This document shows positions 1-9,473 of a stretch of DNA of 60,000 bases, in pieces (position 1 is the stretch's first letter; every line of letters begins with the position of its first letter). Under the pieces are notes generated by a model. The model ran no database searches. It was not told the origin of the DNA and worked only from the letters and a program-made list of their open reading frames with translations. This stretch comes from Symsagittifera roscoffensis (Eukaryota > Xenacoelomorpha > Acoela > Convolutidae), in the NCBI RefSeq assembly GCF_963678635.1, contig NC_087063.1, forward strand, positions 48,683,220 through 48,743,219, given 5' to 3'. A program made the translations under genes and the position numbers.

Positions 1-2
1 TA

Positions 3-185
3 GACGAAATCAGTACCGGAAACGTAGAAAAAATTGTTCGGATACTTCTGACAGACAAAAACATAGCAAGATATATAATAAAATACAAACCAAACGGCAA
101 TAGATCAGAGAGAAAAAAAGGCGATTGGTATGCAGTTGTATCTATCAACCTTGATACAAATAAGCAAAAAAAGTCTTTCACTTAA
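3..185 (+). CDS. C-terminal end of an unrecognised Polinton ORF (partial)
   Basis: An open frame enters from the left edge and runs about 60 codons to a TAA at 183-185, ending two bases before the ATG of the next gene. The visible part is charged and moderately basic (…KYKPNGNRSERKKGDW…) with no membrane segment. The tight junction with the next start, and a frame that stays open to the window edge, support a real gene rather than chance. I do not recognise the family; the body of the protein lies upstream. Confidence 0.4.
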   Translation, partial: DEISTGNVEKIVRILLTDKNIARYIIKYKPNGNRSERKKGDWYAVVSINLDTNKQKKSFT

Positions 186-186
186 C

Positions 187-477
187 ATGGAAATTGAAGA
201 AGCCACCACTGTCGAGAACAATGATTGCGACTTTGTAGACATTGGTGGTGTCAAACAGTCTTTATCTCACGAAAACAGATCTTGGAAATTTTGTAATTCT
301 GTTTCTCTTCCGTCTGCAGAAGTTCTCTTTTTCACACAAGTCTGTTTCATTTTCATTTTGCTCTCTTTATCTATTTCAAAATTGTCTTTTTACAATCTTA
401 GTTGTGACGAGACTGCCATTTGGCTTTCAATACTATCCAGTACAGTTGGTTACATGTTACCCAATCCCAAGTTATAA
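187..477 (+). CDS. small membrane protein of the Polinton gene block
   Basis: 97 codons from ATG 187. An in-frame ATG at 130 exists, but it overlaps the end of the preceding ORF, so 187 is preferred. The N-terminal half is acidic and soluble. From about residue 50 there is one strong hydrophobic segment (FFTQVCFIFILLSLSISKL) and then a second weaker one ending in GYMLPNPKL. A short two-helix protein next to the ATPase fits a membrane-associated structural or accessory role. Similar small ORFs with a terminal GY-LPNPK-like tail recur in animal Polintons as far as I recall, but no function is established. The frame is intact, and its stop sits just before the ATG at 480. Confidence 0.5.
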   Translation: MEIEEATTVENNDCDFVDIGGVKQSLSHENRSWKFCNSVSLPSAEVLFFTQVCFIFILLSLSISKLSFYNLSCDETAIWLSILSSTVGYMLPNPKL

Positions 478-479
478 TA

Positions 480-1172
480 ATGAATAAGATCATTTGAACA
501 AAAGATCGTCTGTTTATGTCCGTTTCAGGTCCCTCGGGATCTGGCAAAACTGATTTAATTTTTCAAATGCTTTTCAAAGGTACATTCTATCCATCGTATA
601 ACAAATTATTTTATTTTTATCTTCACGATCAACCCAAATACCGTTCCTTTGTTTCTCACAACAAATTTGATATTGAATTTATAAAATTGTCCAGCTTTGA
701 AATTGATAATAACTTACGAGATTGTATGATTGTCTTTGATGATACCTGTGAAGAAATTTTTAAAGAAAAAGATTTTGTTAAATTAGCTACAGCAGGCCGA
801 CATAAAAATGTTCATGTTATTTATGTCAAGCACAATTTATTTCAGCAAAGTATGCAATCACGTACAATAGATTTGAATACAACTCACTTAATTTTGTTCA
901 AATCACCTCGAGACATTCAACAAATTGATTATTTAGGCAGACAATTGAATAATGCAAAATTCCTCCGTCATGCGTATCAGTTGGCAACGAAAGAAGATTT
1001 CGGTCATCTGTTGATAGACTTGGATCCCAAAACTTTAGAATGTCTTCGTTATTCGTCAAACATAGTTCCACCATCACCAACCATTTTCTATTTACCATCC
1101 TCAAAAACAGTTATCACATCTCTTGAAAATGAAAGAGAAAGAATTATGTATATTGAAGCAAATGCTCAATAG
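480..1172 (+). pseudogene. FtsK/HerA-type genome-packaging ATPase, with an early in-frame TGA
   Basis: Role by family: the virion ATPase that pumps the genome into the capsid (A32-like/FtsK-HerA superfamily). Seen: Walker A GPSGSGKT within ten residues of the ATG at 516 and Walker B MIVFDDT about 70 residues later, followed by a sensor-like VIYVKHNLFQQ segment. Total is about 218 residues from ATG 516, a usual Polinton size. The natural start is probably ATG 480, which directly follows the preceding gene and is in the same frame, but a TGA at 495-497 interrupts it. Translation could only begin at 516, leaving little sequence before the P-loop. The rest of the frame is clean. Confidence 0.85.
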
Positions 1173-1419
1173 TCACCATTGTAGATCAATTTTGACAGGA
1201 GCTGATTCAAATTTTATTAGATTTCTCTGCGATTGTTTTGTAAATGTTTTTCTGGGACATGTTCCAGCCAACAAAAGTTTCATCGAGAGTAAGAAAGTAC
1301 CATTTGAAAAAATTGTTGACCCTAAGTTTAGTATTCGAGAAAAACGAAAAATTTTGGCAAACAATATTTCACTGGTTAAATCAATCGGAGAATCGTGTTA
1401 CATTTACCTGAAAAACTAG
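1129..1419 (+). CDS. small conserved-type Polinton ORF, function unknown
   Basis: About 96 codons from ATG 1129, overlapping the 3' end of the ATPase gene by 44 nt in another frame. It is basic, with a Cys-containing helix (FLCDCFVNVFLGHVP) and a later lysine-rich helix (SIREKRKILANN). Short ORFs with this layout, Cys-x-Cys helix then K-rich helix, are common beside the ATPase or integrase in animal Polintons. I know of no assigned function. The frame is intact. It might bind nucleic acid, judging only from charge. Confidence 0.45.
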   Translation: MKEKELCILKQMLNSHHCRSILTGADSNFIRFLCDCFVNVFLGHVPANKSFIESKKVPFEKIVDPKFSIREKRKILANNISLVKSIGESCYIYLKN

Positions 1420-1429
1420 AACCTCAGGC

Positions 1430-2348
1430 ATGTATGCTGAAGAATTCATCCTCATTCCTCGAAAAACATATGCTCCAGATGAAAAAACTGCACCACAATC
1501 TCAAATCCTTCATAATCCATTAATTAACGACAAATCATCTCAACTCAATTACATACAACGATTTCGAGAACGAAATATCAGCCGTGACTCTCCACCACCA
1601 TTAAACCCAACATCTCCTATTCCTTTAACCCCTAGTAATGTAGTACCAAATCTTCGCAAAAGAAATTTATCTGCACTTACTAATTTCAGTGGCGATGGTT
1701 ATGATGAATCAGATAAAAATTTTGAATCATACAATTCACTGCAGCAGACAAGCTCAAAGAAAATAGAAAAAAACGATGAAAAAAGTAATGGAAAAATCGC
1801 TGAAGTGTTTCGAAAAGTTATGGAATCCATTCAAGAGCTATTGGAAGCTAATAAATTGGAAAGGGCAAACATAGTGTTAAAGCAGTTGTTCAAAGTTGAA
1901 TCCCTGACTTTAGACGTTGATGGATATTTTCTAATTCAAAGAAAACCAACACTCGTTAAAATTGAATCTTTTTTGTACGATACACAGCAAAACACAAAAA
2001 AACTTGAAAGAACTGAATCTTGATCCTAGTTTGGTGTCCAACACTTATGCCAAACAGATTCTCCGCTCGCTTAAGAGCGAAGCAGCTAAGCCCTCAACTT
2101 CTTCCTACTTTGTCTCCGACGACAACCCGACAACTGAGGAATCGAAGAGATCAAAACCCTCCTCTTCGAAGACTCGATCGACAACTTTCAAACCCAGAAC
2201 CAAGCAATCCGACAAAAGAAAAACCCAGAAAAAAGAATTTTTCCCCACCACCAACGACGACGATGACGACGATGATAAAAACTATGAAAGCAGTAAAGAA
2301 TCGTTTGCGACGACATCAACAAAAGAATGGAAATCCTACTATCAGTGA
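1430..2348 (+). pseudogene. Polinton ORF beginning MYAEEF, frameshifted near the middle
   Basis: Starts at ATG 1430, 11 bases after the preceding ORF. The first 197 codons run to a stop at 2021-2023: a conserved-looking N terminus (MYAEEFILIPRK), a Pro/Ser-rich linker, then a helical segment (KVMESIQELLEANKLERANIV) and a domain ending in FLYDTQQNTKKL. The reading continues in the next frame (about 1990-2348) with a Ser/Lys-rich tail and an Asp run. One small indel between about 1995 and 2020 explains the switch. Proteins with this start sit upstream of, or fused to, the integrase region in animal Polintons; the function is unknown. Confidence 0.6.
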
Positions 2349-3279
2349 AGAAAAGAAACTCAAATTACTCTACACGAAAGGTCCAGCTGCATTTGGGAGC
2401 GTTAAAAATTTAACAAATGCTGGTCAGCTCTCACCAAAACAAGTTTAAAAATTTCTGAGATCTCAATCATCACATACAAAGTATGGATTGTTTCGTAAAA
2501 CATATCCTCGGCTAAAAGTGATTGTTAACGATATCAACGAAATTTGGTCTCTTGACTTGGCTTATGTTGATAAATTGACCAAATATAACCGAGGGGTACG
2601 ATATTTGTTAGTTGCTGTCGATTGTCTCTCTCGCTACTTACGAGTGGAACCCCTGAAGACCAAATATGCTAAAGAAACAACCGAAGCTTTCAAAAAAATG
2701 ATTAAAACAAAACAACCAAAAAAAGTTTGGGTTGACAAAGGCACCGAGTTTAAAGGAGAGTTCGAAAAGTTATGTATTAAACGAGAAATCATCAAATACA
2801 ATACTCACAGTGAAAAAAAATCAGCGTTTGCCGAAAGAAATATTCGATCGCTGAAAAGTATTATCTACAAGTACTTGGAGTTTGAATGGACTTACAGTTA
2901 TATTGACAAATTACAAAGTTTTGTTCAAACGATTAACTCACGCGTTAATAGAGTAACAAAATTGGCTCCAAACAAGGTCACAAGAAAACATCTACCTGCT
3001 TTAGTTTCATTAATTGCAAACAGTTCATCGAAGTTGGTACAGAAACCAAAATTTTATGTTGGTGACTATGTGCGAATAGCGAAAACTGACTTGCCTTTTA
3101 GAAAAGGTTACAAGCAGATTTTTACAGACGAAGTTTTTGAAATAGTTGCCATTCCTACTGTAAACCCTCCAACATACAGTCTAATTGATGCGGAAAAAGA
3201 AGAAATCAACGGAAAATTTTATGAAAAAGAACTTGGTTTAATTGGAAACAAAGCTGATTATAACGAAAATGGGCAGTGA
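2341..3279 (+). pseudogene. retroviral-type (DDE) integrase of the Polinton, with one in-frame TAA
   Basis: Role: inserts the element into host DNA. Seen in one frame: an N-terminal part with GPAAFGSV, a TAA at 2446-2448, then the same frame open to 3279. The catalytic core shows the first Asp in WSLDLAYVD, the second in WVDKGTEF and the Glu in KSAFAERNIRSLK, spaced as in rve-family integrases. A C-terminal SH3/chromo-like segment follows (FYVGDYVRIAKTDLPFRKGY). Apart from the TAA the frame is clean. The true start is not clear because the preceding gene is itself frameshifted. The end overlaps the penton gene by 11 nt. Confidence 0.85.
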
Positions 3280-4138
3280 TGAGTTTACTGTACATTTGAT
3301 TTCAACAGCATCAATGGATTATTTCCCAGACAACACTTTGGCCAGTTTTAGAAATTTTTGTAAAGAAGAAATAGCTTTAGACGGAGATTGGAGAGTTGCT
3401 CTCTCAGAAATAATTTTCCCAACAAAATTAAACTATGTAACTGATGAGGAATTTACGTACTTCAGAGCATCCGAAGTAGTAGCCAGTAAATCCAACGCTG
3501 GCAATCGGAATACAATTTCCAGACCTTACTATGGTGAAAAAGTTTTTATCAAATCAGGAGAAAACACTTTTATAGAACAATTGATTAATGAGATAAAAAC
3601 AAAACTCACAGACAAAATTCATTTTGATGCGAGTCCTCAAGAAATCACGAATAGCATGAGCATTTGGATGAACGCAAATGAAGGAATCTCATTGCCAAGT
3701 CCCCAAATACCCAGTCTGTTAGGCTACAATGCAAAGCTTGATGAGAACGGTGAATATCAAATTGGTTACAAAATGATACCCTCCTTCGATGCATCTTATG
3801 AGGGAAACGAACTGTACGAATCTCATTTCCCATATGACTTATCAAGTGGGACAAGTCTAATTTTTGTCTATTTTGACATTTTTCAATACCAAACTGTTGG
3901 TGATGCAAAGGCCCCATTGTTACGCGTCATTGATTCAAATAGACGCATCAAAAACGGTAGTGCCTGCAGCATTGAACCTAATCATCGAAAAAACTTCACT
4001 AATTTAGACTACAAAAAATTATTCACTTCATCTGTACAATCAATATCGGTACAGTTGCGCACAGAAACTGGAAGACTAGTGCCCTTTGCAGGATATGGTA
4101 AAGTTGTGTTGACTCTAAAATTCAAGCGCTTTGATTGA
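3269..4138 (+). CDS. penton-like minor capsid protein of the Polinton
   Basis: 290 codons from ATG 3269, the first ATG in this frame, which overlaps the integrase end by 11 nt. Role by family: single-jelly-roll vertex (penton) protein paired with the double-jelly-roll major capsid protein. Seen: N-terminal STASMDYFPDNTLASF followed by LDGDWRVALSEIIFP, and a C terminus VPFAGYGKVVLTLKFKRF; both are characteristic of the Polinton 'PY' protein. The composition is β-rich with no membrane segment. It is one of the few undamaged frames in the element and is followed after six bases by the next ORF. Confidence 0.8.
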   Translation: MGSDEFTVHLISTASMDYFPDNTLASFRNFCKEEIALDGDWRVALSEIIFPTKLNYVTDEEFTYFRASEVVASKSNAGNRNTISRPYYGEKVFIKSGENTFIEQLINEIKTKLTDKIHFDASPQEITNSMSIWMNANEGISLPSPQIPSLLGYNAKLDENGEYQIGYKMIPSFDASYEGNELYESHFPYDLSSGTSLIFVYFDIFQYQTVGDAKAPLLRVIDSNRRIKNGSACSIEPNHRKNFTNLDYKKLFTSSVQSISVQLRTETGRLVPFAGYGKVVLTLKFKRFD

Positions 4139-4144
4139 AAACCA

Positions 4145-4518
4145 ATGGAACAATATTATGCAAAGCAAGCTTCACTTCCTCATTTCTCTGGACACTACCG
4201 ACAACGCGGCAGTGAATTTGGCGCTTTGGCTGCTGGTATTGGTCGTGTTGCTATACCGTTTGCACGACGGGTTATTCTACCGGCTGCGAAAAAACTGGGC
4301 AGAGAACTTTTGATCCTAAACAAGCATTGAAAAACACTGTCACAAAAACTGCAAGAAAACAACTCGGCAGTAGTAGACGTCGTCGAAAGACACCAATGAA
4401 TGGATTACGAAGAAGAAGGTCAGTAGGGACTCGAAAAAGAAAAACAACCATTCGAAGAAAAACCAGACCAGTGAGAAGTCGAGCAGATTTTTTCTCAAAC
4501 ATAAAAAATGATCGCTAA
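4145..4518 (+). pseudogene. small amphipathic/basic capsid protein (adenovirus pVI/pX-like), frameshifted
   Basis: The first 61 codons (4145-4330) begin MEQYYAKQ and carry a Gly/Ala-rich amphipathic stretch (FGALAAGIGRVAIPFARRV). The neighbouring frame then continues to 4518 with a very basic Arg/Lys-rich tail (RRRRKTPMNGLRRRR). The two halves are joined by an apparent one-base shift near 4305-4325. A membrane-active amphipathic segment followed by a basic DNA-binding tail, placed between penton and major capsid genes, fits the internal capsid proteins compared with adenovirus pVI and pX in Polintons and adintoviruses. The end overlaps the major capsid start by 11 nt. Confidence 0.6.
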
Positions 4519-5783
4519 TTTGTTACCCAATGAAGCTTCCCATAGCTCTCTGGATTTGTTTGAAAAACAAACTCTTTTGATTACTTTTGAAAACGCTTTT
4601 GATCAAAAAATTGGACCTGTCTATTCACCTAATGGACCAATGCTTGAATTTGAAATCACCGGTGACCGTAATAATTTTGTTGACCTGCAAAAAATTTATT
4701 TGGAAATATCATGCAAAGTAACGCAATCAAATGGAGCTGATCTGCGATACGACAACACTGATCCTACTGTGTCTGATTCACCGTTCCTCGTAAACAACTC
4801 CCTGTATTCCCTTTTCTCTGATTGTACCCTCTCTGCTAATGGACTCAAAATCTCAAATGCCAATAGTAATTTTGCGCATAAAAGCTTTATTGGACTCATG
4901 GCTTAAGTGTCAGGGATATCGTTTTGAAAACAATCCCACTGCAATAGATGCAGCTGATTTCACATCTCAACGAGAACTGGTCCGTGAATCGAGGGAAATT
5001 TGGTTCTATGGACCCGCTGGAGTTGATTTTTTCACATGTGACAAGCATTTGTTGAGCGGTGTCACCCTCAGACTTTCGTACAGACGTTCGCATGAAGACT
5101 TTCTCATCATATCTGAAGATGCTGCCAAGCATTACAAGCTGCAAATACTCGAAGCGAACCTCTATGTTAGAAAAATGACTGTGACCGACCATGTTCTCTC
5201 TGCCATTGAATCAACTTTGCTCAAAACTCCTGCGAACTACCCATATCAAGAAGAAATTACAAAAACATTTCTTGCAACAGCTGGTCAGCGCAGCTGGCAA
5301 CAGGAAGATATTTTTGCTCGTGAACCGGTTAGACAAATTATAATAGCATTGAACACAAATAATGCATTTCTAGGAACAAACCGAACGAATCCTTTTCATT
5401 ATCAAAAGTTTGGATTGGAGCAAGTTACCTTGAGACGGAACGGTTTACCAATAGCTAGTACACCAATCAGTACACAAGATCATAAACGTCTCTTCTTTAA
5501 CACACTATCAGCGCCAGGTTTGTTGCACTGCGGGCTGGGAATCACTCTGGATAACTACCAACAGCACTTTATTATGTGTTTCGATCTCACTAGCACACAG
5601 CAGGCAGCTCATGACTTCTTGCATCCAGAACTTACTAACTGCTCAGTTTCACTCGATCTTCAATTCTCAAACGCTTTGACAGCAAACCTGGAAATTTTTG
5701 TTTGGGGTATACGCTCATCGAATGTATTTATTACATCTGACCGTAAAGTTACAAAGAACGTCCTTCCAATTTCGACGGTCTGA
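4508..5783 (+). pseudogene. double-jelly-roll major capsid protein of the Polinton, frameshifted
   Basis: Role: hexon-like major capsid protein. The N-terminal 132 codons (4508-4906; MIANLLPNEASHSSLDLFEK, then FVDLQKIYLEI) run into a stop. The protein goes on in another frame from about 4890 (WLKCQGYRFENNPT) to the stop at 5781-5783, with GPAGVDFFTCDKHLL and, near the end, the typical LDLQFSNALTANLEIFVWG. The combined length of about 420 residues is normal for Polinton capsid proteins, so the damage is limited to an indel around 4870-4905. An ATG at 4839 in the second frame is not a natural start. Confidence 0.85.
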
Positions 5784-5785
5784 AA

Positions 5786-6224
5786 ATGGATGAAATCCAG
5801 TTACAGGATCTCATTCAGAACTGTAAACATCTGAAATATAAGAGTATTTGCAGCGGATAATTTTCCACCTCACATCCCAAACAACATCTTTATGATTGTG
5901 AACACTTCAAAATCAGATTCTCTGGGGACACATTGGATTGTGATTTGCAACAGAAGAAATATTTTATATTTTGCTGATCCTCTCGGTCTTCCTCTTTGGC
6001 AGTACACCAATCTGTTTAAACGATTGAATGAGAAATTTCATCAGGTCACTGAAATAATGACAAATTATCCCATGCAAGACTCAAACTCTACCATGTGCGG
6101 TTCTTTTTGTTTTTATATTGCACATTTGATTTATGATAAAAACTTTAATGGTGATGCTTCTGATTTTGTTTACATAAATGATCATGTTTTGAAACGTTTT
6201 CTAACTCACATGCTTTCTCATTAA
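5786..6224 (+). pseudogene. adenain-type cysteine (Ulp1-like) capsid maturation protease, frameshifted
   Basis: ATG 5786 follows the capsid stop by two bases. It opens a short frame (MDEIQLQDLIQNC) that ends at 5858-5860; the catalytic part is in another frame that is open to 6224. Catalytic residues seen: His in GTHWIVI, Asp in YFADPLG, Gln in MQDSNSTMCG and Cys in the same motif, in the order of the adenovirus protease family. A one-base shift near 5838-5850 separates the two parts. The family cleaves capsid precursor proteins during virion maturation. The frame ends in HMLSH. Confidence 0.85.
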
Positions 6225-6830
6225 CTAACTATTTTATATGGCTGTTTTGTACACTTTTCAATTTCATTTTAAACATTACATTTTTTAGTAATTGACATTT
6301 TTACTCAATTGTTAAATTAATAGCAATAATCTGAGAAGTTAGATTACTATCAAAAAAAAATACAAAATCGATCTATGGGGGGATATCAGAATACCAGCAA
6401 CTGTTGCCTCCTTTCAGTACATTTTCCGGACGGGTTTCGAAACGCCGCCTTTCGGCTGAGAGTCGAGCGCCATGCGTTTTCCTCTACTCGGACCCCAGGA
6501 AATTTTGTTCCACTTCAATTTTATAGTAACAATTAGGTACAAGTTTAGACAATATTTCTACACAAAAACGGATCAAACATGCACAATACTCGAATCTTTC
6601 CTAAACCATATGCTTTTTCATTAAACTATTATTTATTTCTACATGACTGTTTTCGTATACATTTCAATCAACTTGTCAATGAAATTAAGCTTCTGATTTC
6701 CTTAACAATAATCATTCTATTTTGAAACGTTTCCTATTTCATATGCCTTCTCATTATTTAACAATTTTCTTTTTAACATTTGTATTTTTTATTCATTTGC
6801 TTTAATTGATTTTTTTCCATTTTTTTTTGA
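6184..6830 (+). repeat. three degenerate copies of the protease 3' end and its flank
   Basis: The last codons of the protease and the following AT-rich DNA (6184-6330) recur, degraded, at about 6575-6717 and again at 6718-6830. Each copy shows a version of 'cgttt-cta…catatgctttctcatta' followed by a similar T-rich stretch. In the third copy about a dozen protease codons are still legible (ILKRF…). Between copies one and two sits a GC-richer patch (about 6370-6510) that I do not recognise. Confidence 0.55.
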
Positions 6831-7150
6831 TAATTAGAGTATTAATCAAGTATCGAATTACAATGTAGGCTCAAAACCATTTAGCCCACTTTGGATTTAT
6901 CAAAACATTTTAGTTTGCTAAATAGAATACTTAAAAATATAGCACTATTCAAATTATTCGAATAAAAGTCAAGCTGATTCTATACATATCTTCCAAACAT
7001 ATTCGGTGCAGAAATCAAGCGTCTTTCTTATACCATGCATGATACTAATCGCTATAACCACTTTATATACCGCTCCAATTTGGTGCATGAACAAAAAGAA
7101 CTAAATACACCGTCTGGGCATTTGGACGATTTAGTTATCAACCTAACAAA
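6831..7150. other. AT-rich DNA, nothing recognised
   Basis: No coding pattern or repeat structure could be supported. The short ORFs that begin here run into the poly-C repeat that follows. Confidence 0.5.
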
Positions 7151-7346
7151 AATTTACATTCAGGATCATTGGTTTAAAAAATTATACATTGGGATCAAAT
7201 TTGTGGGATCATTATTTGGGATCATAACAAATTTTACATGGGATCAGTACTTTTACATGGGATCTCAAAAATTTACGTTGGGATCTCAATACCCAATGAT
7301 CCCTGTAGGGATCACCCCCCCCCCCCCCCGATCCCAGTGTAAATTA
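7151..7346. repeat. fold-back repeat with GGGATC units and a C15 run
   Basis: Degenerate units of the form 'tttacatgggatc' recur at about 7151, 7184, 7235, 7256 and 7271, every 15-50 bp. After a run of 15 C (7315-7329) the last 16 bases (gatcccagtgtaaatt) are close to the reverse complement of the first unit. The segment therefore has inverted ends and could fold into a hairpin, like a small non-autonomous fold-back element. No target duplication was identified. Confidence 0.5.
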
Positions 7347-7570
7347 GCTATACTACTCAAATACTTCTGACTGACTTAACTGCCCCCATTTCAAACCTGA
7401 ACTACCATTTCAAACCCTGAACTGCCATTTCAAATCCATTTCAAGCCATCAGAAAATCTAAATTGCTTTCGATGATTGAATTTACCGATCCAAAAAAATC
7501 ATCCGATCATCGGATAAAGATGAAGAAAGATTTGACATACGCACAGTTAACCAATGTTTTAAGATTCGTT

Positions 7571-7960
7571 TGTGGATTCCGCTGACAAATGGATAAGTCC
7601 TTGCATAGATAAAAAATCAAATATTCCACCTCTAGCTTTTAAATGCTGATATGCAAGTTCAATATTAAACAAAATGAGGAATCTACCTACAATTTGCGGA
7701 ATCCACTTTCATTTGCGGATTCCGCTTACAAATTATGCGGATTCCACTTTTATTTGCGGATTATACTTACATTTTGCGGAATCCACTCAAGATTGTGGTA
7801 TCGAGAACAACTAGCTATCTCTGCTTGTTGCGGATTCCACAACAACACAATTGTGCCGACAAAATTACGTTACAGGTATTTGTACGAGGAATCCACTGAA
7901 ACTTTGCTCACAGGAACTCACCCACAGTTTTGAACATATTTAAAGACTTGTCTCTGGAAT
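7571..7960. repeat. array of degenerate GCGGAATCCACTT units
   Basis: The motif tgcgga(a/t)tcc(a/g)ct recurs at about 7571, 7694, 7714, 7735, 7755, 7775, 7828 and 7888. The five central units are spaced 20-22 bp apart. The core GCGGATTCCGC is partly palindromic. An apparent 96-codon ORF over it (7643-7933) is best explained as a by-product of the repeat. Confidence 0.5.
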
Positions 7961-8404
7961 CCAGGAACAAACAGATACAAAGTTGTGCGCCTAACCTCGT
8001 CATTCTAGTTTTTCCGGCAATAGTTTTTACGCAATAGAAGGGGCGGCTTTTCAATCTTTTTGAAAAAAATATTTCCGTCATATTAGGCCTACCGATTTCA
8101 GTTTGCGATCTGTAACAAAACTTTTAGCCTCTCCCCCTCTCAAAGAGTCGAGATGACGCCAAAAGACCGAAAAATTGCCTCCCTCTAAAATTTATACGGC
8201 TGGTCGGCAATAAAACGTAAATTATCAGCAAAAAGACTCTGGCGGCCAATGAGTGGGCCTGGGAAGAGAGGCTTTGTCGCCTGCTTTCACCGTATGCTAC
8301 TCTAAAACAGCTACTTGCACTGTATACTTTTTATGCTTCTGAAAATTTAACCTCGATTATATTGCGCCTGGGATCAAGTTAACTCTCAAGTTAACATCTC
8401 TAGG
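7961..8404. other. no recognisable feature
   Basis: Mixed-composition DNA. No ORF, repeat or RNA gene could be supported. Confidence 0.4.
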
Positions 8405-9225
8405 CGTAAGCAATCGATAATCGATTATAACGGATTATTATGATGATTTTTTGACAATTATAATTGATAATAATTACCAAAATTAGGTGCTTAAAGGATT
8501 TATAATAGAAAGATAATCGCTCTTAAAAAAACTCTTAAAATCAATTATAATCAATTATAATCGATTATAATCTCTTATTTTGCCGAAATTTTGTCAATTC
8601 AAAACTATATTCGAAATATATCTTATGGGTTATTATTTTTCTGTCAATAATAAAATTTCTAAAAGAGAGATCTCCTGAACACTTTGGTTCATCTGAAACC
8701 AAAGTTTTACCACGAAACAAAAGTTTCATAGAGATCCTTTCATATGAGTGGAAAAGTTCCCGCGGTAAATGAAAAATACTTCTTCCGAATCAAATTTCAA
8801 AACAGCTCTAATGGGGAAGAAATGAAAAAAAAAACTTATAAATTTGAAATAATTGGAAACCTTCTTTAAAAGTTTTTTTATTTCATAAAAACCAACGTCT
8901 ACAAAAAACATAAAGTGCAACTTCGAAGACAAAATTGACAAACAAAAGGGATTATAATCAATGATAACCGATTATAATGGATTTTTGTGCGAAACCAAAG
9001 AACTAGAAATTTGAATAAGAATAATGGATTATAATCAATTATAATCGACTATAATTGTATAAAAAAAAACGAATAAATAATCGATTATAATCGATTATAA
9101 TGGATTATAATTACCTATAATTTGATTTTAAAAAGAGAGATTATAATCGATTATCAATTGATTAAAATCGATTGTTTCTCAATTTTAGTAAAATTGGTAC
9201 TAAAATTATAATATAATCGATTATT
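8405..9225. repeat. palindromic ATTATAATCG arrays flanking about 370 bp of other DNA
   Basis: The decamer attataatcg and its variants (aatcgattataatcgattataa is self-complementary) cluster at 8405-8575 and again at 8945-9225, with a non-repetitive interval containing oligo-A and oligo-T tracts between them. Because the unit is palindromic, the two clusters also read as inverted repeats. This could be the arms of a MITE-like element or simple satellite growth. A 71-codon minus-strand ORF in the interval has no supporting features. Confidence 0.55.
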
Positions 9226-9473
9226 AACGCTTGAAACTGGATGCGGGAGCCTGCTTTCCAATTTACTACCCTCATTCAGAGTATCCCCCAGATTCAATGC
9301 TAATTGAGAAGAGTGAAAACTTTGAGAAGAGTGAATATACAGTAAACTGAGGGAGGGGCAAGCAAAAGCGCAACAAGAAAAAAGCTGCTCGAGAAAAAAA
9401 GATTTTGTGAATTGATTTCAAATTTTTGTTTCATGTTGTTTAAAATTGTATAATTAGTTCGAAATTTATTTTT

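Larger units (their letters stand above)
1..6225 (+). mobile_element. Polinton/Maverick element, right-hand part, decayed
   Basis: Seen: ten consecutive same-strand ORFs, with gaps of a few bases or 11-nt overlaps, that match the virion and integration block of animal Polintons: P-loop packaging ATPase, DDE integrase, penton-like and double-jelly-roll capsid proteins, adenain-type cysteine protease. Known: Polintons (also described as adintovirus-like) encode this set plus a protein-primed DNA polymerase B and end in long terminal inverted repeats with a 6-bp target duplication. No polymerase B reading is visible, so it probably lies left of the window. I could not place the right terminal inverted repeat because the left end is not in view. 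At least six of the ten reading frames carry a frameshift or stop, so this is an old, non-functional copy. Confidence 0.9.

Noticed and set aside
6400-6495. Possible tRNA or tRNA-derived gene on the minus strand (a gtttcgaaac B-box-like sequence in a GC-richer patch)
   Set aside because: The T-arm, anticodon stem and acceptor stem do not pair, and there is no acceptable A box.
8726-8941. 71-codon minus-strand ORF
   Set aside because: Phe/Lys-rich by base composition, no motif, no paralogue.
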